From the NCBI GenBank assembly GCA_963971425.1, contig OZ020516.1, positions 21,769,332-21,833,331 of the forward strand: a DNA stretch of 64,000 bases, given 5' to 3'. Numbering within the stretch: the stretch's first letter is position 1; every line of letters starts with the position of its first letter. The notes beneath the pieces are model-generated. The model was given only the letters and a program-made list of their open reading frames with translations. It was not told where the DNA came from and searched no databases. This stretch comes from Bryoerythrophyllum caledonicum (lineage: Eukaryota > Streptophyta > Bryopsida > Pottiales > Pottiaceae). Both the position numbers and the translations under genes were made by a program. Positions 1 through 11,957 of this stretch are shown piece by piece.

Positions 1-1860
1 CCTGACCCCCGCAGCTCCAAAGGCACATGAGATTCTAGTTCCGGAGGCTACACTTGCGACATCGACCAGAGTCAGGCCATCTGGAACTCTACCCGGATCT
101 ACAGCTGGAACACCACAGACGCCGGCCGGAGGTTTCAATGACCTCATTGGGACTCCGGATTTAGCTTCTCCGATAAGCTGGAGCGGGGTGCCCTTCCGAA
201 GCACGGAGACCCTCCAGAAGTGGCAGAGTGTCATGTCGGAAGGCCTCTCACAAGAAACCCTTCTACCTTTCCAAATTCCGTCAGAGTCTCCTTCTCCGGT
301 TCAACTACGGGCGACCCCTCCGCTTCGCAGGCAACAGCCACTGACATGGATGTCAGCCCCAGCAAAAGTTTCCGAGACCTACCCAACCCTCGAGTCCGGT
401 CACCTTCACCACAGATCGGCGCACCAATAGCGGAGGATCCGGAAACTCCTTTCAGACAGAAGGACAAGGAGCCCGAGTCTACACCGGAACGACCAACGTC
501 CATTCCGGAGCAGCCGCAGGCCAGTACGGCCGCATAAGAAGTAATCCCTAGGCGTAAGAGTCTTAGGAAGAAGAACCAGACTGCTCCGCAGTTAGGGTCT
601 TTAGTCAGCTAGGTTTAGTAGCAATTAACGATGGGGCTCAGGGTTGCACCTGGCTACCAAACCATAGGCTAAAGAATATCCTAAACTGATTTATTAGTTA
701 GAAACGGAAAAAATCGGATCTCAGATCCATAAATTCCGGATCTAAGATTTGAAATCTGGATTTTTAGGGATAAGATGTTTTTACTTTTAAGATAAGATTT
801 TCCGGATTTCAAGCGGATAAGGTAGGCTTTTAGATTCAGGAGTTTAGTTAGTACTTAATAGATGAGTTTTAGTCAGCTCATCATCTTGTTTTCTCTCATG
901 AAGAGTATTTACATCCATCTATCATATTTTCTCTTCTTGAACTTGTGGTGATTAAAGTTTTCTTTCGTGTGAGGGAACGGATCTATTGTAGTTGGTGTAT
1001 TGTGATTCAAGTTCTGGTGTATGAGTGTTAGAAGGGTTGCATTTAGAGCGACCGGCTGGGGCTTGAATTGGGAGACCGCCCGGAAGAGCTGTAGGAGAGG
1101 TTAGGTAGAGACCTGACAGTCCGCAAGGACCGGAAGTAGCTAAGAGGGAGGAAGGAACGTACTGCAGGGGTGGGTCTGGTAGTTCCTAGGGCACGGAATA
1201 TCCGTGTGAACCCGGATTCCGGTTGAGGCCGGAATTTCCCCTTACGATAGGAAAAAGCCCGGTGTGTATGTCTAGAAGGAAGTCTATTTACAAAACAGTA
1301 ATGTTCATTCAGTAGAACCACTGTAGTACCAACCGGAATGTCGTTGTAGTCCGGATCAACCTTTGTGTGACCACATCCGAAAGGCCTTCCGGATGATGTG
1401 AGAGTGTGGGTCAAGCTGTAACAACTATTCACCGGTTAGCGGAGTAGGAGAGTGGGTGTCTAGCCACTATAAGTCACAAGACAATGGGGAATCCGGCCAC
1501 TAATACAAAATATGATCAGTGGCACCCGGCCAGTAGTTTAAAAACTCCGGAAGAAACTCCGACGGACATTATCCGGGACCCGAAAGGATCCGGAAACTAT
1601 TGTAAGACCTCCATAACCCGGAAGGACCCGGATGGTTGATTAAGGGATGAATAGGAAAGCTAATCAAGAGAATAGTGTTTGGGAATTAGTCAGTTTTTAC
1701 CTATCGGTTAAGAAAGGAACAATAGGGCTCTGTGGGAACGAATTTAGAGCGGGTACTTTGGGTACATTTAGCTACAACTAAGTGCTATCCGGAGGAATAT
1801 CTACTCTACGAACTACGACAAGAAGGTTGGATATACCCCAATTTTATAGGCGTTGGCTAT
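1..1860 (+). mobile_element. Remnant of a CCGGA-rich LTR retroelement
   Basis: A Pro/Ser/Thr-rich frame is open from base 2 to the stop at 428-430, and a second overlapping frame is open from 220 to 537. At 623-659 lies a block (ATTAACGATGGGGCTCA then TTGCACC) that closely matches 31252-31287, just downstream of pol in the gypsy element of this window. This marks the region as a related 3' untranslated end. Further on, about 1040-1480 resembles a leader, and a short gag-like ORF begins at 1483 and stops after about 50 codons. The order ORF tail, 3' UTR, possible LTR, leader, gag start would fit two tandem elements sharing an LTR. I could not delimit LTR ends or a target duplication. Family assignment beyond LTR retroelement is inference. 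Confidence 0.35.
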
Positions 1861-2814
1861 GGGTTTTTGTTGGTTATGGGGGGGACTTACCTTAAGACAT
1901 AGAGTGATGTAAATATATCATCCATGTTCATAAAACTTGGGACATTATTTGAGGGTTTTTGCAAGATTCTACCAATGATGGTAAGAGCTACAACAACGAT
2001 ATTGTGGTATTGCAATGGCATCTTCTCTATTGACATTATTCCTAGTCTTACCTAGGTCCAAAACACATCTCTAGATGTAAAATTAGAGAAGAAGAAATAT
2101 GACTGTCATTCCAAAAATTGTGGACTCGATCAAATCACCTATTCTTGCGATTAACATTACATTTATTCTAAAAGTGAAGGGATCACCATAGATGTCATCC
2201 CCTACGGTAGTAAATGGGACCACATGGACAAGGTGACTTGGCTTGCGAAAGGTTTGGGGGAACTATTGGTCAACTCTTTGAGAATTTAGGATACTATGGG
2301 GGAGCTTTAGCTTGCATTGGGCAGGGCCCGAAAGCGTTAATTGCCATGCATTACATTGGTGCAAAAAGAAGGAGCATAAAAATCCTCATGCTCTCTTTCT
2401 TTCCGTATTTAAATCTCACCGTACCAATTTCATTTCCTTCCTCTCACAATGGACTTGTAGGAAAACTCTATAAATTATCAAAGATGATTTACAGTAGAGA
2501 TAGAATCATGGAAACAACTCAATTAGATTCATGGAAACAACTCGATTAGAATCATGGAAACAACTCAATTACACGGTTACACCCCAAATTTGCCACCATC
2601 ACAAAGGAAAAGATTTATGCAACTAAGAATCATTATGGATTTTGATGAGCAACACATTTGGTTCTTCTTTTTGTTGGATTTTCTTATAGTTTAGGCCATA
2701 TTGCGACTTAATTTCTAGAGGCTAATTTTCCCTTGGGACGTTTTCTATTTTCAGCAAGTCCTCATATCTCCAGGAGAAAAGAGAATGAACTTTTCTCTCC
2801 ACTTTCAACTCTTA
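1861..2814. other. Gene-free AT-rich sequence with a small tandem repeat
   Basis: No convincing gene is seen. The longest frame (2214-2549) has no recognisable domain and overlaps a simple repeat. Three tandem copies of a 24-bp unit containing CATGGAAACAACTC lie at about 2503-2575. Confidence 0.5.
2503..2575. repeat. 24-bp tandem repeat, three copies
   Basis: The motif CATGGAAACAACTC recurs at 24-bp spacing, followed by CAATTAGATT, CGATTAGAAT and CAATTACACG in turn. It looks like a small local minisatellite; no function is implied. Confidence 0.8.
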
Positions 2815-3270
2815 GGACCGCTTCACACGTGACGCTCGAGTTAAGAGTCCGTCGGTTTCCACCAATGAGATTGCTTGAATGGCCAAAGTCCGGCCTCTTG
2901 GCCTTCACACCAATGGCCGTCGTCTTCCAATGTGCCTACATGGCAGTACTTTTTGAGAGCTTTGGCGCCAAGGCGACGAACTCTCAAGCAAAACTTCGGT
3001 CGCAGTTTTTAGTCGACCCAAACTTCCTTTGAGAGTCCGTCGATTTTTTAATAAAATAATCAAAATCTGACAAGATCTAGACTGTTAGATGAAAGAGGCC
3101 GAATTTTTTGGCTGATTTATTTGGCTGATTTTTTTGGGCTAATTTTTTTTGGCGTAATGATATGTATATATATAAATGTTTTTTTTAATCTAAAAGTTTG
3201 GACTCTCGCCATAGATCGGGCATAAATTTTGACGGACTGACTCTTGACTCGGCTTGGTGTGAAGCGGCCC
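2815..3270. mobile_element. Harbinger/Tourist-type MITE (456 bp)
   Basis: The left end reads GGACCGCTTCACAC and the right end is its near-perfect inverted complement, GTGTGAAGCGGCCC. Imperfect inversion continues inward for about 40 bp (AGAGTCCGTC against GACGGACTGACTCT). The element is flanked on both sides by TTA (2812-2814 and 3271-3273), the target preference of PIF/Harbinger elements. No transposase is encoded. The short frame at 2733-3032 crosses the boundary and is not a gene. Confidence 0.8.
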
Positions 3271-5756
3271 TTACAATCAATCTAAAATTTGGTGAGCATG
3301 TTATTTAAGAAATTCTTAATTAAAATCATATGGTTAAAATTGGAAATAAAAGTTTTGTTTCCTTTTCACTCTTTACCCTGGAATCAACAATTTTGAAAGT
3401 GCTTTTGTGGAAATTGTCAAGAAACTTCAGGGTTAAAGACAGTTTTTTGAATGAAAGAATTTATTGGAAGAGTTTATTGGTTTAATACAACATTATAGTG
3501 ATAATGAGTAAGATATTGATGGAATTAGGGATCTCAGTCACAGGGAAGGGGGGGGGGTCAAGTCATCGGCGGTGATTTCCCATACTCTTGCCAGATTTAC
3601 CGGGCATGGAGGTTTGAAATTTGGAAAGAAATGAGTTCCGAGTAGCGCATGTTCACCCTGAACAACACGGTGCATCTACAGTGAAGTTTCACCTGAACCA
3701 ACTTGGAAACCAACAAGGCTTGCAACTTGTTGCCCATCCATTAGCCTTGAAACACCTAAGCAACCAAAAATTGGCTTCTTGGATGACATTTTTAGGATGA
3801 TAATTGATGATAAATTTCATTTTTCATCAAACTCTTTTGTGAAGATTTTATAGAATGTGTAAGTATTAGATGATGATGAAACTTGCTTCATGGAGGTAAT
3901 CATGTTCTATCTAAAGAATAAAATGTTTGTGACATGGATCTCAATGTAGTGAATTTTAGAAATTTCTATTTCTAGCTCTAAAACCAAATTTGAGCCATTA
4001 AAATGACATAAGCAAGAGATGTGATCTCACCTCAAAGATATGAAATTAAAAATAAATCCACTTATATTTAATTAAAAATTAGAGTAGGATGGAAATTGGG
4101 ATTGATGCCACAACCCTAGCCTTTGTTGTTCTAGGGTTAAGCTCTAATTCCAAACAATTTCCTCTAGGGATTTTTAAAGTTCCTCGAGGGGGCTCTTGGG
4201 AATTCAGGGGTTAAATCATACTAGAATTGTCCTGAAGTTCTTCTAGAACGAGGGGAAGAGAAAGAGACGATGAGATTTAACCCCTAAATGACCACAACTA
4301 TGTTTCACCAAACCACCCCAGAACTGCCTTTTTAATCATTTAATGCCTGTGAGGTCCTGAAAGGGCCAATTTTGGTGGTCATGGTATTTTAACTCTTTCT
4401 ACAATTGGTTGTTGTAAGCTTTCCACAAACCTACCTGATCTCCAACCGATGCAGGCATTAGCAAACCATAGTGATTTCTTTGAAGAAGGGTCTTGATGAA
4501 ATGTATCTGTTGTGTAGATGAGGTTCTACATGATCTAATACCCTTCTTAATTCTCCCGGGCCCTCGCGGTCCACTTCGAAGTTAAAAAGTCAATCCTAGA
4601 AGGATGAAATGTCCCAAAATGAGTTTTTTGAAGGTTTGGTTAGAATCCTATGATGTCAATTCATAAAAGTCCTCTTTGGCTTTGCTTCTTCAACACCTCA
4701 ATAATTAGTGGCAAAGATCCAAAATCACACAAATCATAATTATATTAACCTTAGAACTTTTGTAATGCAAAAATTCAACATCAAGTGAAAGCAATGTTTT
4801 GTTCATCTTTGAATTACACAGAAGAACAAACCTTTTTTCCAAGTGTAGATACAAAGATCTTTCAATCTATGCAAATAAAGATTATTAAAATCTATAATTA
4901 GAGATTAACCTTTAAAGGTCCAAGAAGCCACATTTGGGTTGCACTATAATATTTCATGTGTATTTGACATAAAGTTGTAAGAATTGATGTATATTATAGT
5001 TACAAAAGTTTTATATTTGTGTTGAGCCCGATTCAATGATACATGGCAATTCCAATTTAGATCATTATTGCACCTACTACATGCTTGAGAAGTTGCAAAA
5101 TGGTTAATATGTATTCTACATGTATGGCATTGTATTTGAGCATGATAAGGTTGAAATATTGAAATTACCTCCAAATGAAAGATGTTAGTTCAAGAATCTT
5201 CAATCCAAAGGTTTTTGTCTTGCTAAATTTTAATACATTTTTTGTATGTTGAGAGTAAAATACATGACCGTATATATGACCCCCCACTGACCTTTAAGGA
5301 TTACGGTCTTAGGGTTGGACATGGAAATAATGACTTTCCATTTCTTTTCCACTCTGTACAATACAATGAGCAACTCTGAAGCGTACTGGATGAGAAATTG
5401 TCACGAGATTGTAGAGGTCAAAGTTGATGTAAACTTGGGCAATTTTTGCATTACAGTACACATTTCCATAAATCATGCCATATTAGAGCATCCACATCCT
5501 TCCTCGGCCAACTTGCACATCGAATGAATGAACGGGACTCAAGTGGTTTTCCTACCACAACGGTACCCGGTGAACCGCTCTAAATTGCTGGGCACAACAA
5601 AAATGCAATCCAACACGAAAAAACCAGCAATTCTATTGTGGCACTCTGGCATGATGACCCAAAATGATCTCGTGCGTTTGACTAATCTGAGGATGATGTA
5701 GAGGATTGACGCATTGCGTGCTGCAATTGATAGTGGCCATGTATGTGTTAGACTAA
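3271..5756. other. Intergenic repeat-like sequence without genes
   Basis: AT-rich sequence with only short unrelated frames. Phrases such as 'ttaacccctaaatgacc' near 4270-4300 resemble the repeat near 63730, which suggests old dispersed repeats. No RNA gene or coding region could be supported. Confidence 0.5.
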
Positions 5757-6108
5757 GGGCCGCTTTAGACAATGGTGGAGAAGTGCACTGGTCGATGAAG
5801 AAGTTTTGACCAAGACATGGTTATTTGAAGCAACGAATGGGAGTTGCTCTTCTCTGGTGGTTTAGTTTCTTGTCCCAAGGGTTGAGGCTAGACAAGAAAC
5901 TAAACCAGCGGAGAAGAAATTTTATAAAAATTGTTGCCACATAGGCGGCCATGTCATTTTTTCATCCATGCTTGAAGCTCCCACGAGACAAGTCTTGGCC
6001 GTAGTCTGAACCCAATCCACTGAATAACAAATTTTACCCCCATCATATTGTTCCATTTTCCTAGAATTCTTGACTGGTGAACTTCTCCACCGTAGTCTAA
6101 AGTGACCC
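5757..6108. mobile_element. Harbinger-type MITE with central hairpin (352 bp)
   Basis: The left end GGGCCGCTTTAGAC and right end GTCTAAAGTGACCC are inverted copies, and inversion continues inward (ATGGTGGAGAAGT against ACTTCTCCACCGTA). The flanks are TAA on the left and TTA on the right, both fitting a TWA target but not identical, so the duplication is mutated or the call is slightly off. In the middle, GGTTTAGTTTCTTGTC and GACAAGAAACTAAACC form a second strong hairpin around 5859-5907. There is no coding capacity. The termini are clearly related to those of the MITE at 2815-3270. Confidence 0.75.
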
Positions 6109-6311
6109 TTATTGTTGGCATAGAACATGGTGTTGCACTTAGTTGCCAGACAAGGTTGCGGAGTTGGACACGGGGAGGATGAGCAACAACTACAATCGTT
6201 GATTGCAAACATGGCTGACTAGCTCGGCTATGCGTGGCTGCAGATGCTCTTACAAGAAAGTCAAATTAGGTTAGTTAGTTTTTAAACTTGTAAAGGTAAT
6301 TTTATAGCATC

Positions 6312-6667
6312 TGTCACGGGACGTGGCGTCGAGGGTCTCTCCGTATCGTAGATTTTAGCGTAGATTAGTTTGTTACTAATCTACGTGTGTTTAGGGACGA
6401 ACGGTGGCGCACCGTTTTCATCCGTGGATGATTTTCATCCACTTAGGGTTGTTTGCGTGTGCGTATAGCGCCGCACACGTCCTTGACTTGACGTCTTTGT
6501 CAAGTCAAGCTTTGTGAGTGTGTTTAGAGAGTGATTAGTGAGTCCTTGCTTGTTAGTGATGGTTTGTCATTAGTAAAGACTCTAAATTCTCTAGTTCCAC
6601 TCGCACTCGTTGATTCTTCCTTCGTGGAGTGCGAGACGCTTGACTACTTGTGATTCATACATCTTTC
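6312..6667 (+). repeat. 5' LTR segment of the gypsy element
   Basis: Starts TGTCACGGGACG and matches 31555-31910 over 356 bp with two C/T differences. The 106-bp segment that accompanies the 3' copy is absent here, so this LTR is either truncated or permuted relative to the 3' end. Immediately downstream the sequences diverge after CATCTTTC. Confidence 0.9.
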
Positions 6668-7422
6668 ACTTGACAAAGACGAAAGGGTTTCCGCCATTTG
6701 ACCTAATTTTAGCTTTAGTTTGGCGTTTGTCGTGATTATCCACCACTGTATGTGATTTCATTGGAGGGATAGTGTTTTTAAACACCACGGTCAATCTCCA
6801 CTACTCCCTTAGATTTAGACGTTAGGGGAGAACACTTTTTAGTGTTTCTCTTTGATTTGCAGGTTTTTGCGACTTTGAGGCATCCACTGCAGGCGTGTGC
6901 CAGTGGCGCTGTCTCTTTCATTTTCTTGCTTTTATGTTGTTGGGGGGAGAGGATCCGGTTTTGATTTCTGGATTCTTGTGCGGTACCTCCCCCGTGTTGC
7001 GGGCTTGTTGCCGGTGTTTTCCGGTGGCCCCATTTCTTGTTGTTCCAGTTTGTGATAGGGTACCGTAGGGGTGAAGTCGGATTTATGGCCGGCAAGACCT
7101 TTCTATGTGGGGGGATGTGGTTGGACCTGTGGTAGCCGGAGGTGATGACCGGTGAACCACACAACTTGGTGATTTTGTAGGTGCAGGTTGCCCGTTCGTA
7201 CCCTTACCCTTTAGATAGTACCCATAGATAGATCCCGAGGTGGTTTTTGTTTATGGTGAGTACCCGGAGTCGGTATTACCGCTCTCCCTCACCAAACCAC
7301 TCGGAGAGTGCTTCCACCACAGACTTTGGGCCAGGGTCGGATACCGACGAGGCTTTTGAGCCTGTTTCAGCGTTGGATACCGACCGTAGGCTCGGGTCTG
7401 GGGCGTGGGCACGTTTGACGAC
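6668..7422 (+). other. Gypsy leader between LTR and gag
   Basis: No gene is seen on either strand that is not a shadow. A TGGCGTTTGTCG stretch at about 6720 could be a primer-binding site, but it lies some 50 bp from the recognised LTR end, so the call is weak. A frame starting at 7253 (MVSTRSRYYR, then acidic) resembles a gag N-terminus but is out of frame with the rest of gag. See the gag entry. Confidence 0.45.
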
Positions 7423-7509
7423 ATGGAGGACGATCTCCGTCATGTCGTGCGAGACAGGTTCTCGGGACGGGCTGGGGGCATCTCCCTGCCCGATTGGCGG
7501 CTCCGATTC
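7423..7509 (+). CDS. Gypsy gag, 5' fragment separated by the MULE
   Basis: The ATG at 7423 opens a frame (MEDDLRHVVR...) that ends in Leu-Arg-Phe at the target-site duplication. The same Leu-Arg-Phe codons reappear at 24196-24204 on the far side of the MULE, and gag continues from there in the same frame. MULE plus duplication is 16,695 bp, a multiple of three. The codon before this frame's start region is a TAG at 7387. A better gag-like N-terminus starts at 7253 in another frame, so a small indel between about 7385 and 7423 may have altered the true start. Confidence 0.7.
7500..7509. repeat. MULE target-site duplication, left copy
   Basis: GCTCCGATTC here is repeated exactly at 24195-24204, directly abutting the two inverted ends of the MULE. 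A 9-10-bp duplication is the hallmark of Mutator-like elements. Confidence 0.9.
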
Positions 7510-7563
7510 GAGCGAAGCTATTTTGTGAGCAGAAAGCGGTGAGCGGTGAGCGGTGAGCAGAAA
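7510..7563 (+). repeat. MULE left terminal inverted repeat
   Basis: Contains TGTGAGCAG, then three tandem GCGGTGA units and GCAGAAAA. The mirrored right TIR has the same words in slightly different number. Such arrays are plausible transposase binding sites, which is inference. Confidence 0.85.
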
Positions 7564-8302
7564 AGTTAGGGTTTTTGGCAGGATTTTTCTTAAAATACAT
7601 GGATATTAGTTTCAAGAATATGCTGATGTACATTAAAATTAGAAGTTTGACTATTTTGGGTTCATAATTTGGTTAGCATTGTGGAAAATGAATGAACCTA
7701 TAACCGTGAAAAAAGAGATTGGTTAAAACTTTGGCCTCATGTTGTAAAAGAATATATGAGCCTATAACCGTGGAAATGAATATATTTGTAATCAGTTACG
7801 CACATAAGGAATGAAAGAAATTTTATATGCCGCCCGAATGTACTTAAAATCATGCATGTTTTAAAGACTATCTTTTTTAACATCGTACCATCAAATTAAT
7901 AATTGTTCCAATATAAAGTTGAAGTTTAGGCCATGTTGTTCCCACTCTCAAAACATAAATATGCAATGCGGGGAAGATTGCATATATGATGAACTTAACT
8001 TTTTGTTTACAACCTAATTCTTCATTACCTCGATAGTATTAAAAGTGCAGACTAGAATTTGGGAACATATAGAATGAAATCAATGGTAGATACAGAATAA
8101 CTATTTATCTAATTCGGTTTAGGGTAAAATCATACATCATTTTTGGTTTTTCATAAGAAGGATGATACTTTGTAAGAGAATATTGGTGATGATAATAATA
8201 CAGTAGGGGAGACGTATGTACGACAAGTATTACACGGTGGCCCTTTCCGTCTCACCGCCATTTTAGTTAGAAAAGGAATAAGAAGTACAATAGAACTATT
8301 TG

Positions 8303-11300
8303 TCACACTGTTTTTACAATGTGACAGTGTGGTAGCAGGTTTTCTAACACGCGTTTGATCTCGTTGTAGCTGAAACTAGGTGCGTGGATAAACTGATCTA
8401 CTTCAGGAAGCAGATTACAAAGCCGGGTAAAAACATAATACATATGTTTGCAATTTACCCATTGACCACGCTTTCCTAATGACTTTGCTGCCATATCCTT
8501 AAAGAAAGGACAATCACAACTTGAAAATTGACCGACAGTGATAAGATACTGGGATGATTTGGATCCTTGACGAGACTCAAATGATACAATTGAACCTAGT
8601 GCTGGAGAAGGAAGCAGGGTGGCTTTCAGAATTTTACCACTTATTGAAAGCGCTGATGCGTAGCTGTTGGAATGCTTTGTTGTTGGTGCCTTGGAGTTGC
8701 GTCGAATATTCTTCCCAAATCTGCGCTTTGGATATTCGTCTGGGAAAATTGGTGCCGGGAAGTCATCAAAATTGATGACACCATTGAAATCAGAGAACAA
8801 CTCGTGCGGTGCAAAGGCCGGTCGTTCAGCCAAGCGAAATCCAGCATATTCGAGAGCAAACACTTCTTCTTGTGTAAGATTAGTACCAAGCTTTACGGGC
8901 CAAATCTCTGGCACAGGCGGTTTAGCAACAACCCACTTGCGCCTAGTGCCCTTCACACAACGCTCAATATCATCATTGCAAAAGAAAAACTGCATTTGCT
9001 CTACCTTGTTTTTCTTGTATGACGTCATCATGCATGTGTAAGTAGGAGCAGCAGTAGCTTTGTTGTACTGAATTATTTTCGCCACGCATTTTCTTTTTGT
9101 AATAGCATGTTGTGCAAAACATGCTTTCGCTGAGGTCTTCGTAAGTCGCGCTATATGCCACTCCTTCTCATTACAAGATGTCTCAAGGACTGTCTTTGTA
9201 TGATATGGAATTGGGACGGTTGTTGTCGGCTCTTCATGTGGACTACTCTGCACTTCAGGTGGATTCAGTTGTACAGTAGGGGTAGGCACCTCTTCTGAAG
9301 TAAGATCGACAATGGTGGCATGGGCACCGTAGCGTGTTCTCTTCATGGGTCGAGAGACACTAATTTTGTCAGGGCGATGTGAGTCAAACTCTGATCCTAT
9401 GGGAATATCTGCCTTCCGCTTCACAGAGAAGAAAACCTCTTCGCCTTCCAAGTGTGGCTCTCTAGTGCAAAATTCCGAAGCGCCTCTCATCTCTTCTAAC
9501 GCCGCATGCAACTTCTTCGGATCTCCGGAGCTTTTTGCATTACGTTGGGCAAGTCGAAGACGGAGATCTTCCTTACTAGGTCCCGTGCCTGCACGCTCGC
9601 CTTTGGAGAACTGATAGTATGCTAGAACTTGCGTAAATGCTCGGACATAATCATCCACCGTTGCTACGTAGAGATCATTTCCTCGTTTTCCGGATTGTTG
9701 AAGCCACTTGTTGTGCACCGTCTCAGCGAGATTGCAGGAAGGCATTTCCACAAGTTCCTCCTCTGTTAAATCCTGACAAATGGACTAAAATGTTAGCGAG
9801 AAAATCACCGTACCGATAACAACTCAATTTTTTTAAAAAAACAAATGTGCAAAAAAGACATCACTTACAAGCTCAAGAAATCCACCCCATTGGCGGTAAC
9901 GAAAGTGCCAAAATGCTAGCCACAGGTCGAGGCGAAGAACACCTTCTTCGGTTGTAGCGCCTGATGACAACCACCATGACCGGATGGCAAGGTACTTCCT
10001 CTCTGCATCTTCCAACGAATCAGCATTCTTGTACTGTTTACATAGAGAGCGGTGCTGCTCTTGTAGGTCGGGTCGAATATCGGCTTTTGTATGCTTCTCC
10101 AGAGATTGCGTCCAGTGAAATAGACATGTGCGTTCACGATTTTCCATTGGGATCTTTGCATCACCGGAGCCGTAGATGATCCGCACTGCATTCCAATTAG
10201 CTTGGGCACTGTCCGCCATAAATCCTTGAAACTGAGGTTTCAAAATGCCATGTCGTTCTGCCACGACATTCAAGTTCTTCCAAAATACAAGCTGGGCCTC
10301 AACATCCTCAGATTGCATGTCACAAACAGCTATGGTCATGACACGACAATATGATGAGTCGTACACATGACAAGCCATCGTGGTCCAACCCTTCACACGC
10401 TTGACATGATCAAACATCATCCATGATTTGCACAAATCTCCATCAGATTGCATTCGTCTAACAAGGTCAACACCACTCCCCGGGCCAACTTCAGACATCT
10501 TGAAAACAAATACCTTATCTGATTGAGAAACTTGTCCAGGGAACATGTTATTTTGCAGGTACGCCCATTTGCTGGATCCTCTGAGCTTCGTAATACTGTC
10601 CATGACTCCATAGCGCCGGAGGTACCGAAATGATGTGACCTGGTTGCGCAGATTTGGAGATGTCAAGTTCTTGCAAGTCTCGAGGACGGGCAACAACTCC
10701 TCAGATGATAGACTTTTCTCAGGTGCACCTTCAGGATTAAGCAGAATAGACGCTACGAAGTCTTTGCCGGCCTCTAAAATAATAGCTGAATTTGTGGCAG
10801 TGGGTGTTCTTTCCACCTGGTCACTCAGAAGGGTCGTAAGACGCTCCACAGACTCCCTGTCTACACCCTTCTTGACTGGATGCTTGTGATGACCAATATG
10901 GACACATGCACGAGACATCGGAGGGGGACTTAAAATATAGTATATCTTGGCTGAACAAACGTTCAAACAGGAAGGAGGAGTCTGACATATTTTGCAGACG
11001 ACTGTAGAATTCTTGGGAGGATTTGAGTCAATTCCAAATCGTAAATACGATGACCCATCCCACTCGGTCTCATTCGCGGGAGTTGGCCTATGAATTCTAT
11101 CAAGGTACGCGCACTGGTTATTGACACACTGCAGGTGCCCAAGACAAGATGACATTCTAAATGACAGACCCATGTCATTCTGAATGTGGGTTGTGACAGT
11201 ACGAGTCCATGCATGACCGTCATGACGTTTGTCCATGCCTTGTAATAGCTTGGCATGTGACTGCGAAGACAACATTGAAGCTGGAGGCAAAACAAAAATG

Positions 11301-11957
11301 ACATCCCCATCAAAGCTCGGAGGCAAGCAATCCACGATAGAAATGGGGACCTTTGAAAAATCAACCCTCGACAATATGGACTTTGACCCCTTTCTGGCAC
11401 CTAGGTTCCTTATACAATCTACTATGGAAGATGGAGGGGATCTAGATGGTAGATGTGGAGGTTTCACATGAAGGGGTCGATTGTCAAGGGAGGTATCACG
11501 TACTGGAGAATCTACATTGACAAGAGATGGAGTAGAATCTGGTTTTTCTAGGTAAACGAGAACAGGGGTGTCTGTATCTGAGTCATCACTCAAAATGTGA
11601 ATTGTTTCAGAACCCGGCTCAACTTTGATTGTCCGAGGACCACTATCCTGTTGGTTGCTTGTAATAGAGACACGAGATGCCGTACACTTTAAAAGTTCCA
11701 CACTTGAGCAGCCAGGATTTTCCTTCGTTAGTAGTGACGGCTTCCTGACCTATGGTGTGAGTAAGAACTCCGGACTCTAAATCACGTACTTCTTCATCAA
11801 CATAAATTGAAGCCTCCAGTAAATGGAATCTAGAAGAAAGTCGACTCGCACTAACAGAGCAATGACCATCGAAAGACACACGGAACGTAATCGGGATTTC
11901 TTGACCATCACTATGAATCATAACTGTGCCTAGACTACCTACATCAGCAGACGACAT
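8303..11957 (-). CDS. MULE transposase with SWIM zinc finger
   Basis: Minus-strand gene. The main exon runs from about 11749 to 9869 (donor GAGCTT|GTAAGT), followed by a last exon from 9772 to the stop at 8303; the junction keeps phase 0. It shows the MULE transposase core: MADSAQANWNAV near 10200-10220 (catalytic Asp), CLFHW near 10110-10125 (the C-x2-H motif), and a C-terminal SWIM finger with CDCPFF near 8505 and CKH near 8445. An acidic Ser/Thr-rich N-terminal stretch precedes the core. A first coding block (ATG at 11957) reads into a different frame. It joins the main exon either through an unusually short 40-nt GTACGT...ATAG intron or through a frameshift. The product should bind the TIRs and catalyse excision and insertion of this element. 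Spliced length is about 1,180 residues. Confidence 0.88.

Noticed and set aside
1043-1432. 129-codon minus-strand frame
   Set aside because: Lies over the leader-like part of the left retroelement remnant, low complexity, no homology recognised.
7510-7530. Reading the MULE as a TA-target Tc1/mariner element (TA next to TTTTGTGAGCAG)
   Set aside because: The inverted repeat extends outward past the TA on both sides to a perfect 10-bp duplication, and the encoded transposase is MULE-type with a SWIM finger.
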